64,000 nucleotides of DNA from Sporobacter sp963675425 (GTDB lineage: Bacteria; Bacillota; Clostridia; Oscillospirales; Oscillospiraceae): positions 1,674,001-1,738,000 of the forward strand of contig OY776214.1 in assembly GCA_963675425.1 (NCBI GenBank), read 5' to 3'. The notes below the pieces were generated by a model that searched no databases, was not told where the DNA came from, and was given only the letters and a program-made list of their open reading frames with translations. The position numbers and the translations under genes were made by a program. Of this stretch, positions 40,981 through 49,696 are shown piece by piece (position 1 is the first letter of the stretch; each line of letters starts with the position of its first letter).

Positions 40981-41955
40981 ATGAAAAAAATTGTAAAGCA
41001 TAAATGGATAATCATCATAGCGGCTCTATGGATTGCCGTGCTGGGCTTTTTGTTCTGGTATGGCGGGAGCGCGCCCGGCCTGCAGGGCTGGAGCGCCTCA
41101 GAGCCGACCGTCCCCATATCCGATGCGGCGGCAGATGAAAGCCTGACGCCGTCCGTATCGGCATCACCGGAAGAGAGTACGGCGCCGGCGTCCGAGAGTC
41201 CTTCGGGGGCTCCGACGCCGACGACGGAATCAACGCCGGTGACCACGGCAGAACCGTCCGCAGCGCCCTCGGCGGAACCGTCACCGGAGGCGAGCGCAAC
41301 GCCGACGGCCGCGCCCGGTTCGGACACGTCACAGCCGCTGACGCCGGAGGAAAAGATCGAAACGGCCGCGGCGATGGGCGCAGGCGGCTCTTCTGAGGGC
41401 GTTGAATCGGGTGACGCCGTGTATTCCGGGGGGCAGGGAATGAGCATTGACCCCAATACCGGCAAGGACCAGTATCAGACGGACCCGGTGCCGGAGGGCA
41501 AGCCGATTCCCGTTGAGCCGGAGGATGCCGTTATCACCGATAACGCGTTGTCGTGCACCTTGTCCGTACGCTGCGATACGATTTTGGACAATATCAGCTG
41601 GCTTGACCCGGAAAAGGTTGAGCTTGTGCCGGCGGACGGCGTTATCTTCCCGGCAGCGCAGGTTACCTTCTATGAGGGAGAGAGCGTTTTTAACGTGCTG
41701 CTGCGGGAAATGAAGAAGGCGGGCATCCATATGGAATATGTCAATACACCGATGTACAATTCGGCGTATATCGAGGGCGTCAACAATCTGTATGAGTTTG
41801 ACTGCGGCGAGCTGTCCGGCTGGATGTACAAGGTCAACGACTGGTTTCCAAATTACGGGTGCAGCCGCTATCAGCTCAAAGACGGCGACGTCGTCGAGTG
41901 GGTTTACACCTGCAGCCTCGGCGTGGATGTCGGCGGCTATTATTCCGTGGGATAG
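40981..41955 (+). CDS. Membrane-anchored DUF4430 protein (transcobalamin beta-domain-like)
   Basis: A 324-residue protein with an N-terminal membrane anchor (WIIIIAALWIAVLGFLFWY). A long Ser/Thr/Pro/Ala-rich tether (about 40-165) places the C-terminal domain outside the cell. That domain (about 185-324) is DUF4430, the family related to the C-terminal beta domain of transcobalamin. It shows GESVFNVLLREMKKAGIHME, ELSGWMYKVNDWFPNYG and LKDGDVVEWVYTC, rich in Trp and Tyr that could stack on a corrin ring. It starts 12 bases behind the alpha/alpha-barrel gene and 8 bases before ecfT, so it belongs to one operon. The ribosome binding site is weak, suggesting translational coupling. Corrinoid binding is an inference from fold and context. 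Confidence 0.85.
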   Translation: MKKIVKHKWIIIIAALWIAVLGFLFWYGGSAPGLQGWSASEPTVPISDAAADESLTPSVSASPEESTAPASESPSGAPTPTTESTPVTTAEPSAAPSAEPSPEASATPTAAPGSDTSQPLTPEEKIETAAAMGAGGSSEGVESGDAVYSGGQGMSIDPNTGKDQYQTDPVPEGKPIPVEPEDAVITDNALSCTLSVRCDTILDNISWLDPEKVELVPADGVIFPAAQVTFYEGESVFNVLLREMKKAGIHMEYVNTPMYNSAYIEGVNNLYEFDCGELSGWMYKVNDWFPNYGCSRYQLKDGDVVEWVYTCSLGVDVGGYYSVG

Positions 41956-41963
41956 AGGTACCA

Positions 41964-42860
41964 ATGGCTAATAAAGATACATTTTCAAGCTATCATCCGC
42001 TTGTTAATTTCCTGTATTTCGGACTGGTGTTTTCTTTTTCAATGATCTTCATGCATCCGGTCTGCCTGGCGCTGTCCATCGGATGCGCCGTTACCTACGC
42101 CGTCTATTTAAACGGCCGGAAGGCCGTGCGCTTTACGCTTATCTTTATGCTGCCGATGTTTCTTATCGCGGCGCTGATGAACCCGGCGTTCAACCATGAG
42201 GGTGCTACCATACTGACGTACCTGCCGAACGATAACCCGGTAACGCTGGAGTCCGTCGCGTTTGGGCTGGCGGCGGCAGCAATGCTGGTGGCGGTCATCA
42301 CCTGGTTTTCCTGCTACAACGCCGTCATGACGTCGGACAAGTTTGTGTACTTATTCGGACGGGTTATTCCAGCGCTGTCACTCGTTTTATCCATGACGCT
42401 GCGCTTCGTCCCCAAATTTAAGGCGCAGGTCAAAATCGTATCAAGCGCGCAGCGTTGTGTCGGACGCGACGTGACCAACGGCGGCGTCCTGCAGCGCGCG
42501 CGAAACGGACTGACGATCTTGTCGATTCTTGTTACGTGGGCACTGGAAAACGCTATTGAGACGGCGGACAGCATGAGAAGCCGGGGCTACGGGCTGAAGG
42601 GGCGCACGGCATTTTCAATCTACCGGTTTGACCGAAGGGACAAAGCCGCGGCCGTATTTTTTCTGGGCTGCGGCGCGTATATTGCCGCCGGCGCCTTTCT
42701 CGGCGGCGTTTACTGGCGGTATTTCCCCACGATGAAGGGCGTGCCGTTCGGGGCTTATCCCCTCAGTGTATTTGCAGGGTATTTTGCGCTTTGTATCGCG
42801 CCGGTCGTAATCAACATCAGGGAGGACAGGAAATGGACTGCTTTACAATCCGCGGCCTGA
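41964..42860 (+). CDS. ecfT: ECF transporter transmembrane subunit EcfT
   Basis: A 298-residue membrane protein that couples ATPases to the substrate-binding S component in energy-coupling factor importers. Several hydrophobic helices are present, together with two cytoplasmic coupling motifs resembling A-R-G: SAQRCVGRDV and ADSMRSRGYGLKG. ATG 41964 follows GAGGT at the end of the DUF4430 gene; the open frame upstream is a shadow of that gene. Its 3' end overlaps the next gene by 28 bases. Together with the fused A-A-S protein downstream it makes a complete ECF importer. Its adjacency to transcobalamin-like genes points to a corrinoid or a ligand-exchange partner as cargo. Confidence 0.9.
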   Translation: MANKDTFSSYHPLVNFLYFGLVFSFSMIFMHPVCLALSIGCAVTYAVYLNGRKAVRFTLIFMLPMFLIAALMNPAFNHEGATILTYLPNDNPVTLESVAFGLAAAAMLVAVITWFSCYNAVMTSDKFVYLFGRVIPALSLVLSMTLRFVPKFKAQVKIVSSAQRCVGRDVTNGGVLQRARNGLTILSILVTWALENAIETADSMRSRGYGLKGRTAFSIYRFDRRDKAAAVFFLGCGAYIAAGAFLGGVYWRYFPTMKGVPFGAYPLSVFAGYFALCIAPVVINIREDRKWTALQSAA

Positions 42861-45541
42861 CCTTCTCGTATCCCGAGCAGACGAAACGGACGCTTGACGA
42901 CCTGAACGTGACCATTGCGCCGGGGGAGTTTGTGACGCTGGCCGGACCGTCCGGCTGCGGCAAGACAACGCTGCTGCGGCAGCTGAAGACCGTGATGGCT
43001 CCCCATGGCGTGAAAAGCGGCGAAATATTGTTTGAAGGCCGTCCGCTCGGCGAGATCGATCATCGGGCGCAAAGCGCGCGCATCGGCTTCGTCCAGCAAA
43101 ACCCGGACAATCAGCTCGTTACCGACAAGGTGTGGCACGAGCTGGCCTTCGGACTTGAAAGCCTGGGGTATGCCACGCCCGCCATCCGCGGGCGCGTGGC
43201 CGAGATGGCGAGCTTTTTCGGTATCCAGACCTGGTTTTACAAAAACGTTACGGAGCTCTCCGGCGGACAGAAGCAGCTTTTAAACCTCGCGTCCATCATG
43301 GCGATGCAGCCGTCGGTGCTGATTCTCGACGAACCGACGAGCCAGCTTGACCCCATCGCCGCGTCGGACTTTCTCGCCACCGTCGGCAAGATCAACCGGG
43401 AGCTTGGAACCACCGTTATTATGACGGAGCACCGGCTGGAGGAGGCGCTGCCGATGAGCGACCGCGTACTCATCATGGACGCCGGGCGTGTGATCTATGC
43501 CGGGTCGCCCGTGGAAGTCGGTCAGCAGCTTAAAAGCACGCATCATTCGATGTTTTGCTCCATGCCCGTGCCCCTGCGTATTTATGCCGCCGTTCCTAGT
43601 GATGCAGAATGCCCCATTACGGTGCGCGACGGCCGGTTATGGCTGGACGCTTATACACAGACCCGTACACTGGAAACAATTCCGGCTGAGCGGCCGTTTG
43701 TGCCCCCCAGCGGAAAGCCGGCCGTCGAGCTGGATGAGGTATGGTTTAAGTATGAAAAGGACGGGCCCGACATTGTCCGGGGTCTGTCGCTCAAAGCGTA
43801 TCCGGGCGAGTTTCTTGCGATACTCGGCGGCAACGGTGTCGGTAAAACGACGGCGCTCTCGCTGTTGGCGGGCATCAACAAGCCGTATCGCGGGAAAGCG
43901 CTGGTGGCCGGCAGGACACCGGCTGAGCTGGGCGATAAGCTGTTTGACGCGCTGCTTGGCGTCCTGCCGCAAAATCCCCAGGCGCTGTTCGTCAAAAAGA
44001 CCGTCCGTGAGGATCTTCTGGAGATTTTAAAGAGAATGTCTTTGCTCAAGGCGGAAAAGGAAAAGAAGCTTAAGCGTGTAACACAGCTGTGTCGATTGGA
44101 AGAGCTTCTGGAGCGGCACCCGTACGATCTGTCCGGCGGGGAGCAGCAGCGCGCGGCGCTGGCCAAGGTGCTTCTGCTGGACCCTCAAATCCTGTTGCTC
44201 GATGAGCCGACAAAGGGGCTGGACGCCGAATTCAAGCAGGTGCTTTCGGAGATATTAAAAACCCTTCTGCGCCGGGGCGTCACGATTGTCATGGTCAGCC
44301 ACGATATTGAATTTTGTGCCAGCTACGCCCATCGCTGCGCCCTGTTTTTCGACGGCAGCATTGTGACGGCGGACGCGCCGCGCGCGTTTTTTTCCGGCAA
44401 CAGCTTTTATACCACGGCTGCCAACCGCATGGCGCGGCATCTGCTGCCGGACGCCGTGACGGCGGAGGATGTCATCGCCGCGTGCGGCGGAACCATTCCT
44501 GTATCGCCGGACCCGCCGGACGACGGTGATGCCCCGCCTAAAGGACCGGATAATGATGGTTCGGAGAACATGTCCGGATCGTCGCGAAAAACGGGTGCGG
44601 CGTCCAAGCTGCCTGGGTGGCGAAAGGCCATCGCGGTCCTGTCAGGCATGGCAGCGGTTTTGATGATGTTTCTCGCTCTGAGCGAGACGGATATACCGCT
44701 TTTAATGTTTCACGAAAAGCTGGGGCTCTACATAGCGCTGCTGGTGTCGCTCTTTGTGCTCGTTTTGGCCGTCAGCCGCCGGAGCGATAAGCCCATAGAA
44801 AACGCGCAGGTTAAAAAAGACCAGCGAAAGCTTTCCAAACGCACGGTTGTCGCCGCCGCTGTCATCCTTTTGGCCGTGCCGCTGACGATCTTTATCGGTT
44901 TTTACTATCTGGACGACCGAAAGTATTATTTTATTTCCATGCTCGTTATTCTGGAGACGATGCTGCCGTTTGCGGTGATTTTTGAGGGACGCAAGCCGCA
45001 GGCGCGAGAGCTCGTTATGCTGTCGGCCCTGAGCGCGATTGCCGTGGCGGGCCGCGCTGCTTTTTTTATGATCCCGCAATTCAAGCCCGTTATGGCGGTG
45101 GTCATAATTGCGGGCGTCGCGTTTGGCGGCGAGACGGGCTTTCTCGTTGGGGCGGTGACGATGCTCGTGTCCAACATGTTTTTCAGTCAGGGGCCGTGGA
45201 CGCCGTGGCAGATGTTTGCCATGGGTATCATCGGTTTTCTGGCCGGCGTATTGTTCCGCAAGGGCCTTTTGAGGCGAAGCCGTCTGCCGCTTTGCGTCTT
45301 CGGGGCGCTGGCGGCCATACTCATTTATGGCGGCCTGATGAATCCTGCGATCGTTATTATGTATCAGGACCATCCCACCTGGCAGATGTTTCTGGCCGCT
45401 TATATTCAGGGGTTTCCCTTTGATCTTGTCCAGGCCGCCGCCACCGCGTTTTTCCTCTGGGTCATTTCGCGGCCCATGCTCGAAAAGCTCGACCGAATCA
45501 AGGTTAAATATGGGCTTGTGGAGACAAGTGCAGATACTTAG
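42833..45541 (+). CDS. Triple fusion: EcfA1-EcfA2-ECF S component
   Basis: A 902-residue protein holding two ABC ATPases and a membrane S component. ATPase 1 (about 1-270) has Walker A GPSGCGKTT, Q-loop VQQNPDNQ, signature LSGGQKQ and Walker B VLILDEPTSQLD. ATPase 2 (about 293-520) has GGNGVGKTT, LPQNPQALF, LSGGEQQR and ILLLDEPTKGLD. After a Pro/Gly/Asp-rich linker come about nine membrane helices (about 590-885) of an S component, including FGGETGFLVGAVTMLVSNMFF and GPWTPWQMFAMGIIGFLAG. The latter motif is seen in vitamin-type S components. ATG 42833 follows GGAGG and overlaps ecfT. Usually these three subunits are separate genes, and S components are shared or stand-alone. The ligand is not readable directly; a corrinoid or related vitamin is inferred from context. 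Confidence 0.9.
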   Translation: MDCFTIRGLTFSYPEQTKRTLDDLNVTIAPGEFVTLAGPSGCGKTTLLRQLKTVMAPHGVKSGEILFEGRPLGEIDHRAQSARIGFVQQNPDNQLVTDKVWHELAFGLESLGYATPAIRGRVAEMASFFGIQTWFYKNVTELSGGQKQLLNLASIMAMQPSVLILDEPTSQLDPIAASDFLATVGKINRELGTTVIMTEHRLEEALPMSDRVLIMDAGRVIYAGSPVEVGQQLKSTHHSMFCSMPVPLRIYAAVPSDAECPITVRDGRLWLDAYTQTRTLETIPAERPFVPPSGKPAVELDEVWFKYEKDGPDIVRGLSLKAYPGEFLAILGGNGVGKTTALSLLAGINKPYRGKALVAGRTPAELGDKLFDALLGVLPQNPQALFVKKTVREDLLEILKRMSLLKAEKEKKLKRVTQLCRLEELLERHPYDLSGGEQQRAALAKVLLLDPQILLLDEPTKGLDAEFKQVLSEILKTLLRRGVTIVMVSHDIEFCASYAHRCALFFDGSIVTADAPRAFFSGNSFYTTAANRMARHLLPDAVTAEDVIAACGGTIPVSPDPPDDGDAPPKGPDNDGSENMSGSSRKTGAASKLPGWRKAIAVLSGMAAVLMMFLALSETDIPLLMFHEKLGLYIALLVSLFVLVLAVSRRSDKPIENAQVKKDQRKLSKRTVVAAAVILLAVPLTIFIGFYYLDDRKYYFISMLVILETMLPFAVIFEGRKPQARELVMLSALSAIAVAGRAAFFMIPQFKPVMAVVIIAGVAFGGETGFLVGAVTMLVSNMFFSQGPWTPWQMFAMGIIGFLAGVLFRKGLLRRSRLPLCVFGALAAILIYGGLMNPAIVIMYQDHPTWQMFLAAYIQGFPFDLVQAAATAFFLWVISRPMLEKLDRIKVKYGLVETSADT

Positions 45542-45600
45542 CGGGCGCGGTAGAACGTTATGACCCAAGGAAGAAGCGCTGCTGTACATGAAAAACACAA

Positions 45601-45710
45601 GCCGTAGATTTACATGCTTTCAGCTTGTCGAGAAGCCTTAATATGTCGAAAAAGCCGCGGGGGCGGCTTTTTCGACAGTCTGAAAGCATGCAAACCGTAG
45701 ATTTGCATGC
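45601..45710. terminator. Nested bidirectional terminator with flanking repeats
   Basis: The inner perfect stem GTCGAAAAAGCCGC/GCGGCTTTTTCGAC (45645-45676) sits inside outer arms CATGCTTTCAG/CTGAAAGCATG (45613-45690). CCGTAGATTTACATGC and CCGTAGATTTGCATGC flank it as direct repeats. It separates the convergent ECF and btu operons. Confidence 0.75.
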
Positions 45711-45815
45711 TTGTTTGGTATGTGCGTAAAAGCAAACGCTGTGCCTGCCATGAATATAAGAGCCGGCTTTAGCTTTGTGGTGTAACGGGCTGAGCGTTTT
45801 CATGTTGTGGTTTTT

Positions 45816-46601
45816 TTACGGATTCCTCACGGAGCGGATCGGCGAGATGATCGGTATGCCGTTTTCGTCATAACTGAGCGTTGCGATAACGCTGTATACG
45901 TCCCGAAGCATGTCGGCGGTTATGACATCGCGCGGCGTGCCGGCACTGTAAAATTTTCCGTTATTGTCGATGACGATCAGATGATCGGCAAACCGTGCCG
46001 CCAGGTTGATGTCATGCAGCACCACAATGACGCTGACGCCTTTTTCCTCGACAATGCGCCGGAGCAGGCCACACAAATCGAGCTGCTTTTGCAGATCCAG
46101 CGAATTGACGGGCTCGTCAAGCAATATTATCTTTGGATCGCGCACCAGCGTCTGCGCGATAAATACCAGCTTTTTCTGGCCGCCGCTGAGCTCGCCGAAG
46201 CTCCGGGTTGCCAGAGACGCGATTCCCAGTGCCTGGAGCGTGTCCATAACAATATCGAGGTCTTCGTCCGAAACACGCCGGCCCAATTCCGGCAGACGGC
46301 CCAGAAGCACCATTTCAAGCACCGTCAGCATCGAAAAATCGATATCCATCTGCGGCAGATATGACATCAGACGTGTTTTTTTCGCCGTCTTCATGGTTGT
46401 GACGCAGTCTTCTCCCATATAAATGGCGCCCTGATATTTCAGCAGACCAAATATGGATTTTAGAAGCGTGGATTTTCCCGCGCCGTTGGGGCCTAAAATA
46501 ACGTTGAGGCCCGTGGCGAAGTCTACATTCAGGTTGCTGAATACGGGCTGCTGGGCGCTGATGCCGTTATACGAAAAGGATAGTCCCTGAACCTTCAGCA
46601 T
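45816..46601 (-). CDS. btuD: Corrinoid ABC transporter ATP-binding protein
   Basis: A 261-residue ATPase of the FepC/BtuD family. Walker A is GPNGAGKSTLLKS, Q-loop LPQMDIDFS, signature LSGGQKKLVFIAQ, and Walker B IILLDEPVNSLDLQKQ with the H-loop LHDINLA. The frame is open far upstream, but ATG 46601 overlaps the btuC stop by one base and starts the conserved MLKVQGLSFSYNG. It is the last gene of the btuFCD operon under cobalamin riboswitch 2, so it imports cobalamin or other corrinoids. Iron-siderophore transport is the alternative for the family, but riboswitch control argues against it. Confidence 0.92.
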   Translation of the reverse strand: MLKVQGLSFSYNGISAQQPVFSNLNVDFATGLNVILGPNGAGKSTLLKSIFGLLKYQGAIYMGEDCVTTMKTAKKTRLMSYLPQMDIDFSMLTVLEMVLLGRLPELGRRVSDEDLDIVMDTLQALGIASLATRSFGELSGGQKKLVFIAQTLVRDPKIILLDEPVNSLDLQKQLDLCGLLRRIVEEKGVSVIVVLHDINLAARFADHLIVIDNNGKFYSAGTPRDVITADMLRDVYSVIATLSYDENGIPIISPIRSVRNP

Positions 46602-47659
46602 CACAGTGTCCTCATCTTTCTGAATATGATGGCCAGGAATATGGGGATGCCGATCACCGCCGTCACAAGCCCGATGGGCAGGATGACGCTGGGAATCACC
46701 AGCTTGCTGACAACAAACGACAGCGACACGACAAACGCGCCCAGCATAGCCGACAGCGGGAGGAAAAAACGTTGGTCCTCGCCGACGAACTGGCGGGCGA
46801 TATGCGGGGCGATGATGCCCACAAAGCCGATGGAGCCCACAAAGCAAACGGCAAAGGCCGTGAGCAGCGACGTGAGCAAAATGACCATTCTGCGCATTCG
46901 CTGGGTATTGACGCCGAGGCTGCGCGCTTTCGTATCGTCAAGCGTCATGGCCGTGAGCTTCCAGGAGTTTAAATACAGGATGATGAAGCAGACGACCAGG
47001 ACGACGAAGACGATCCAGAATTTCATCCAGCTGGTTTTCAAAAGGCTGCCCATATTCCAGAAAACCAGGCTTTTAAGGTCTTCATCGTCGGCAATGAACT
47101 GCAGGATCATCGTCAGGGCGCTGAACAGAAAGTTCTGTGCCACGCCGAACAGGATGATGGCATTTTTTCCGGCACCGCGCCGGAGCGAAAAAGCGTAGAC
47201 ACAGGCAGAAGCCAAAAGCGCGAAGAAAAACGCGTTTGTCGTGATCATGACCGGTTCCGAAACATTGAGGATGCTCGTATTGAGTATCAGCCCCAGTGCC
47301 GCGCCGAAGCTGGCCGCATTGGTGATACCGAGCGTATAGGGGCTGGCGATCGGGTTGCGGAGAATGGTCTGAATTTCGCAGCCGCCGACGCCGAGACTGG
47401 CCCCGACCGCCACGGCCATCAGCGCCATCGGCAGGCGGATCTCCCGGATGATCATGACGTTGTGCCCCTCGCCCCGGCCTGCCAGCAAAACGATGACGAT
47501 TTCCTTTAATGAAATGTTGGACGAGCCAATGGAAATGTTCAGCAGCAGGAGCGTGGTAACAGCAATCAGGAGAGCCGCCGTTAAAGCGGCTCTCTTTCTG
47601 ATCATACTGTGGTACAGCGCCCGGTTACTCAGTGTATCGGTTTTCTGCTTTTCGCGCAC
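46601..47659 (-). CDS. btuC: Corrinoid ABC transporter permease
   Basis: A 352-residue FecCD/BtuC-family permease with about ten membrane helices. Family motifs include IREIRLPMALMAVAVGASLG, CEIQTILRNPIASPYTLGIT and FVGIIAPHIARQFVGEDQR. The start is GTG 47659, sharing a base with the btuF stop codon. An internal ATG at MIRKRAAL would shorten the cytoplasmic N-terminus by 18 residues. It pairs with BtuD and the lipoprotein BtuF in the cytoplasmic membrane. Confidence 0.92.
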   Translation of the reverse strand: MREKQKTDTLSNRALYHSMIRKRAALTAALLIAVTTLLLLNISIGSSNISLKEIVIVLLAGRGEGHNVMIIREIRLPMALMAVAVGASLGVGGCEIQTILRNPIASPYTLGITNAASFGAALGLILNTSILNVSEPVMITTNAFFFALLASACVYAFSLRRGAGKNAIILFGVAQNFLFSALTMILQFIADDEDLKSLVFWNMGSLLKTSWMKFWIVFVVLVVCFIILYLNSWKLTAMTLDDTKARSLGVNTQRMRRMVILLTSLLTAFAVCFVGSIGFVGIIAPHIARQFVGEDQRFFLPLSAMLGAFVVSLSFVVSKLVIPSVILPIGLVTAVIGIPIFLAIIFRKMRTL

Positions 47660-49227
47660 TATCCGATAACCTCGTTAACACTCTGGCACCATATGGTAAT
47701 ATCGCTGTCAACGAGCATAAAGCGGTCAAAAAACTCGTCCATGACTGCATCGGCGTCTGTATCCGCAAAATCCTCGGGGTAGAACAGGGACGCCAGCTCT
47801 AAGCACCCGTAGAAGCTGAAAATCGACCGGCTCATCGCATGGGCCAGCTCATACACGTTGCCGTCCTTAACGGCCTGAAGATCATTCCAGCCTGTACGGT
47901 TGATGATATCGAACGACGGGACGCTGAGGGTGGCGTTTTCATGGTTGTCCATCCAGCCGCCACCGGCGCCGCTTGTGATGACAAAGTCGGGGTCGGCTTC
48001 AATAACGTATTCGGGATCAAGCGTATTGCCGCCGCCCTGTCCCGACGCTCCGTCCAGCAGGAGCGGGTCGGCTATATTGTCGCCGCCGGCCAACGCGATC
48101 AGCAGGCCCCAGCCGCTGGCGCTCGTGCTGGTGGAGCCATAAACCTCGGAATAGCCCGATTTTTCGTAATACACCGTCGGTTTGTCGGTTTTCTCATCTA
48201 GATTTTTGGAGGCGATCAGCGCATACTGCTCGTCGATAAAGCTTGTTACCTCGGCGGCGCGATCTTCCTTCTGGAATATCTGCCCGAGCAGCTTCAGGGT
48301 CTGCTGCGCCGATGTATCGATGGATTTTCCGGGCACGTCGATCAAAACGATCGGGATACCCGCCTCGGTTAGCAGCGGTTCGACTTCCATGGCATATTTG
48401 TGCGCGGCCATCGCGGAATTGACAATCAATACGTCGGGATCCATCGCGAGAAGCATTTCCAGGTCAAACGGCGCGTTATGCTCGGAAATCTGACCAAAAT
48501 GCTCCATATACGGGCCGACAATCGGCATATAGAGGCTGCTGTACCGCTCGATACCGCCGCCGCCGTCCTGACCGGAGGCAACGAGCATGTTGAAGGCGTC
48601 TTCCCCGAGCAGGGGAATCATGTAGTCGATGACATCCATCGTGCTGATGGCATAGGTTGAAATCGGGAGATCGATGCTGACCTCGCGGCCCTTGACATCC
48701 GTCACAACAATGGTGTCCGTAATCGGAGCCTTTTCCGGCATTGCGTCGGGGTTGAATTCAACCGTTTTTGCTTCTTTGACCTCAACGGCTGTAAAGCCGT
48801 ACGCGGCGGGGTCAAGACCAGCGCTCCCGAGCGCGGCGGCCACGGCGGCTGAGAGGGCTTTGCTGGTAATGGTCGCACCGGATACCATATCAATATCAAG
48901 GACCTGGGCGTCGACGATTGCGCCCGGGAGCTGCTCAATGGCGATAGTGCCGACGCCTTCGGATTCATTATGGTCCTTGCCTACGTCAATATTGATGATT
49001 TTCCCGTCGGCGTCCAGCTCGACGGAGACGGTAACGTCACCGTGATAGCCGGCTGCCGTGCCCGTGTAAGTGCCGGCATAGCTGACAGGCTCGGAAGCCT
49101 CGGGGGACGCCACATCTGAGGCTGAGACGTCCGGCGACTGGTTGGCGCCCGTATCATTTGCGGCACAGGACGCAAGCGTCATAAGCAAGAGTATGGCTGC
49201 CAGTAGGATGGCTGCAAATCGTTTCAT
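47659..49227 (-). CDS. btuF: Corrinoid-binding lipoprotein fused to an FMN-binding domain
   Basis: A 522-residue lipoprotein (lipobox LASC, Cys21). Residues about 48-138 form an FMN_bind domain (YTGTAAGYHGDVTVSVELDA and onward) with the DMVSGAT motif. Thr119 is expected to carry FMN attached by an ApbE-type flavin transferase, as in NqrC/RnfG. Residues about 165-520 form a class III periplasmic-binding-protein fold of the BtuF/FecB type, with VTDVKGREVSI, LAMDPDVLIVNSAM and YVIEADPDFVITSG. It delivers substrate to BtuC/BtuD. The fusion suggests electron transfer to the bound corrinoid outside the membrane, which is an inference. ATG 49227 follows AAGGAG. Cobalamin riboswitch 2 (49420-49605) controls the operon. 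No apbE or flavin-reducing complex is in the window. Confidence 0.9.
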   Translation of the reverse strand: MKRFAAILLAAILLLMTLASCAANDTGANQSPDVSASDVASPEASEPVSYAGTYTGTAAGYHGDVTVSVELDADGKIINIDVGKDHNESEGVGTIAIEQLPGAIVDAQVLDIDMVSGATITSKALSAAVAAALGSAGLDPAAYGFTAVEVKEAKTVEFNPDAMPEKAPITDTIVVTDVKGREVSIDLPISTYAISTMDVIDYMIPLLGEDAFNMLVASGQDGGGGIERYSSLYMPIVGPYMEHFGQISEHNAPFDLEMLLAMDPDVLIVNSAMAAHKYAMEVEPLLTEAGIPIVLIDVPGKSIDTSAQQTLKLLGQIFQKEDRAAEVTSFIDEQYALIASKNLDEKTDKPTVYYEKSGYSEVYGSTSTSASGWGLLIALAGGDNIADPLLLDGASGQGGGNTLDPEYVIEADPDFVITSGAGGGWMDNHENATLSVPSFDIINRTGWNDLQAVKDGNVYELAHAMSRSIFSFYGCLELASLFYPEDFADTDADAVMDEFFDRFMLVDSDITIWCQSVNEVIG

Positions 49228-49326
49228 ATGTATCTCCTTTTATCATGAATCATTACTGCGGATATGCCTGCTTGTCCGGTTAACCACGCTCCTCTCAAAG
49301 GTGTGATGCCGGGATGGTTTGGCCAT

Positions 49327-49361
49327 AAAAAAGCCGCACCAATCCCAGGATTGATGCAGCC
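49327..49361 (-). terminator. Terminator of cobalamin riboswitch 2
   Basis: On the minus strand GGCTGCATCAATCC pairs with GGATTGGTGCGGC (one mismatch region) and is followed by TTTTTTATGG, between aptamer and btuF. Confidence 0.8.
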
Positions 49362-49419
49362 GTATTCCGCATAATTCATAATACCCCGTATTACAGGTGC
49401 TTGCGTGTAACAGGGTCTT

Positions 49420-49605
49420 TTCAAGCAGGTCTTCTGACTAGCGTTTGTGGAGACTAACCTCCTGCGGCACACACTCTGCCTTCCCAGTTTCCCAGTGACC
49501 GACTTTCGTCGACGAGCGCGGCCTCAACGCACACAGCGGCGGAACCGTTCGGGATTCTAACCCGATTCCCTATCCTTTCTCAAGGACTGTGCGCCCTTGA
49601 GAACA
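49420..49605 (-). promoter_or_regulatory. Cobalamin riboswitch 2 (btuFCD)
   Basis: On the minus strand the aptamer blocks are AGGGAATCGGGTTAGAATCC, GGTTCCGCCGCTGTGT, GTCGGTCACTGGGAAACTGG, GAAGGCAGAG, and the B12 box AGTCAGAAGACCTGC. It should switch off btuFCD when adenosylcobalamin is abundant. Confidence 0.95.
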
Positions 49606-49624
49606 CTTGAAACAAATTTTCTAT

Positions 49625-49653
49625 AATTTAACATATAATTAGGCCGTTGTCAA
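49625..49653 (-). promoter_or_regulatory. Promoter of the btuFCD transcript
   Basis: On the minus strand a perfect TTGACA (49653-49648) and TAAATT (49630-49625) are spaced by 17 bases. Confidence 0.65.
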
Positions 49654-49696
49654 CATATGCCGGTTATTTTGCGCTGGATTTAATAATACAGTCGGT

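Noticed and set aside
44702..45598. Minus-strand ORF of 298 codons
   Set aside because: It is the antisense shadow of the S-component part of the ECF fusion; its Arg/His/Lys-rich low-quality composition is typical of shadows.
45816..49227. Iron-siderophore assignment for the btu-like ABC transporter
   Set aside because: The family cannot exclude it, but a clear cobalamin riboswitch with terminator controls the operon and the neighbours are corrin genes.
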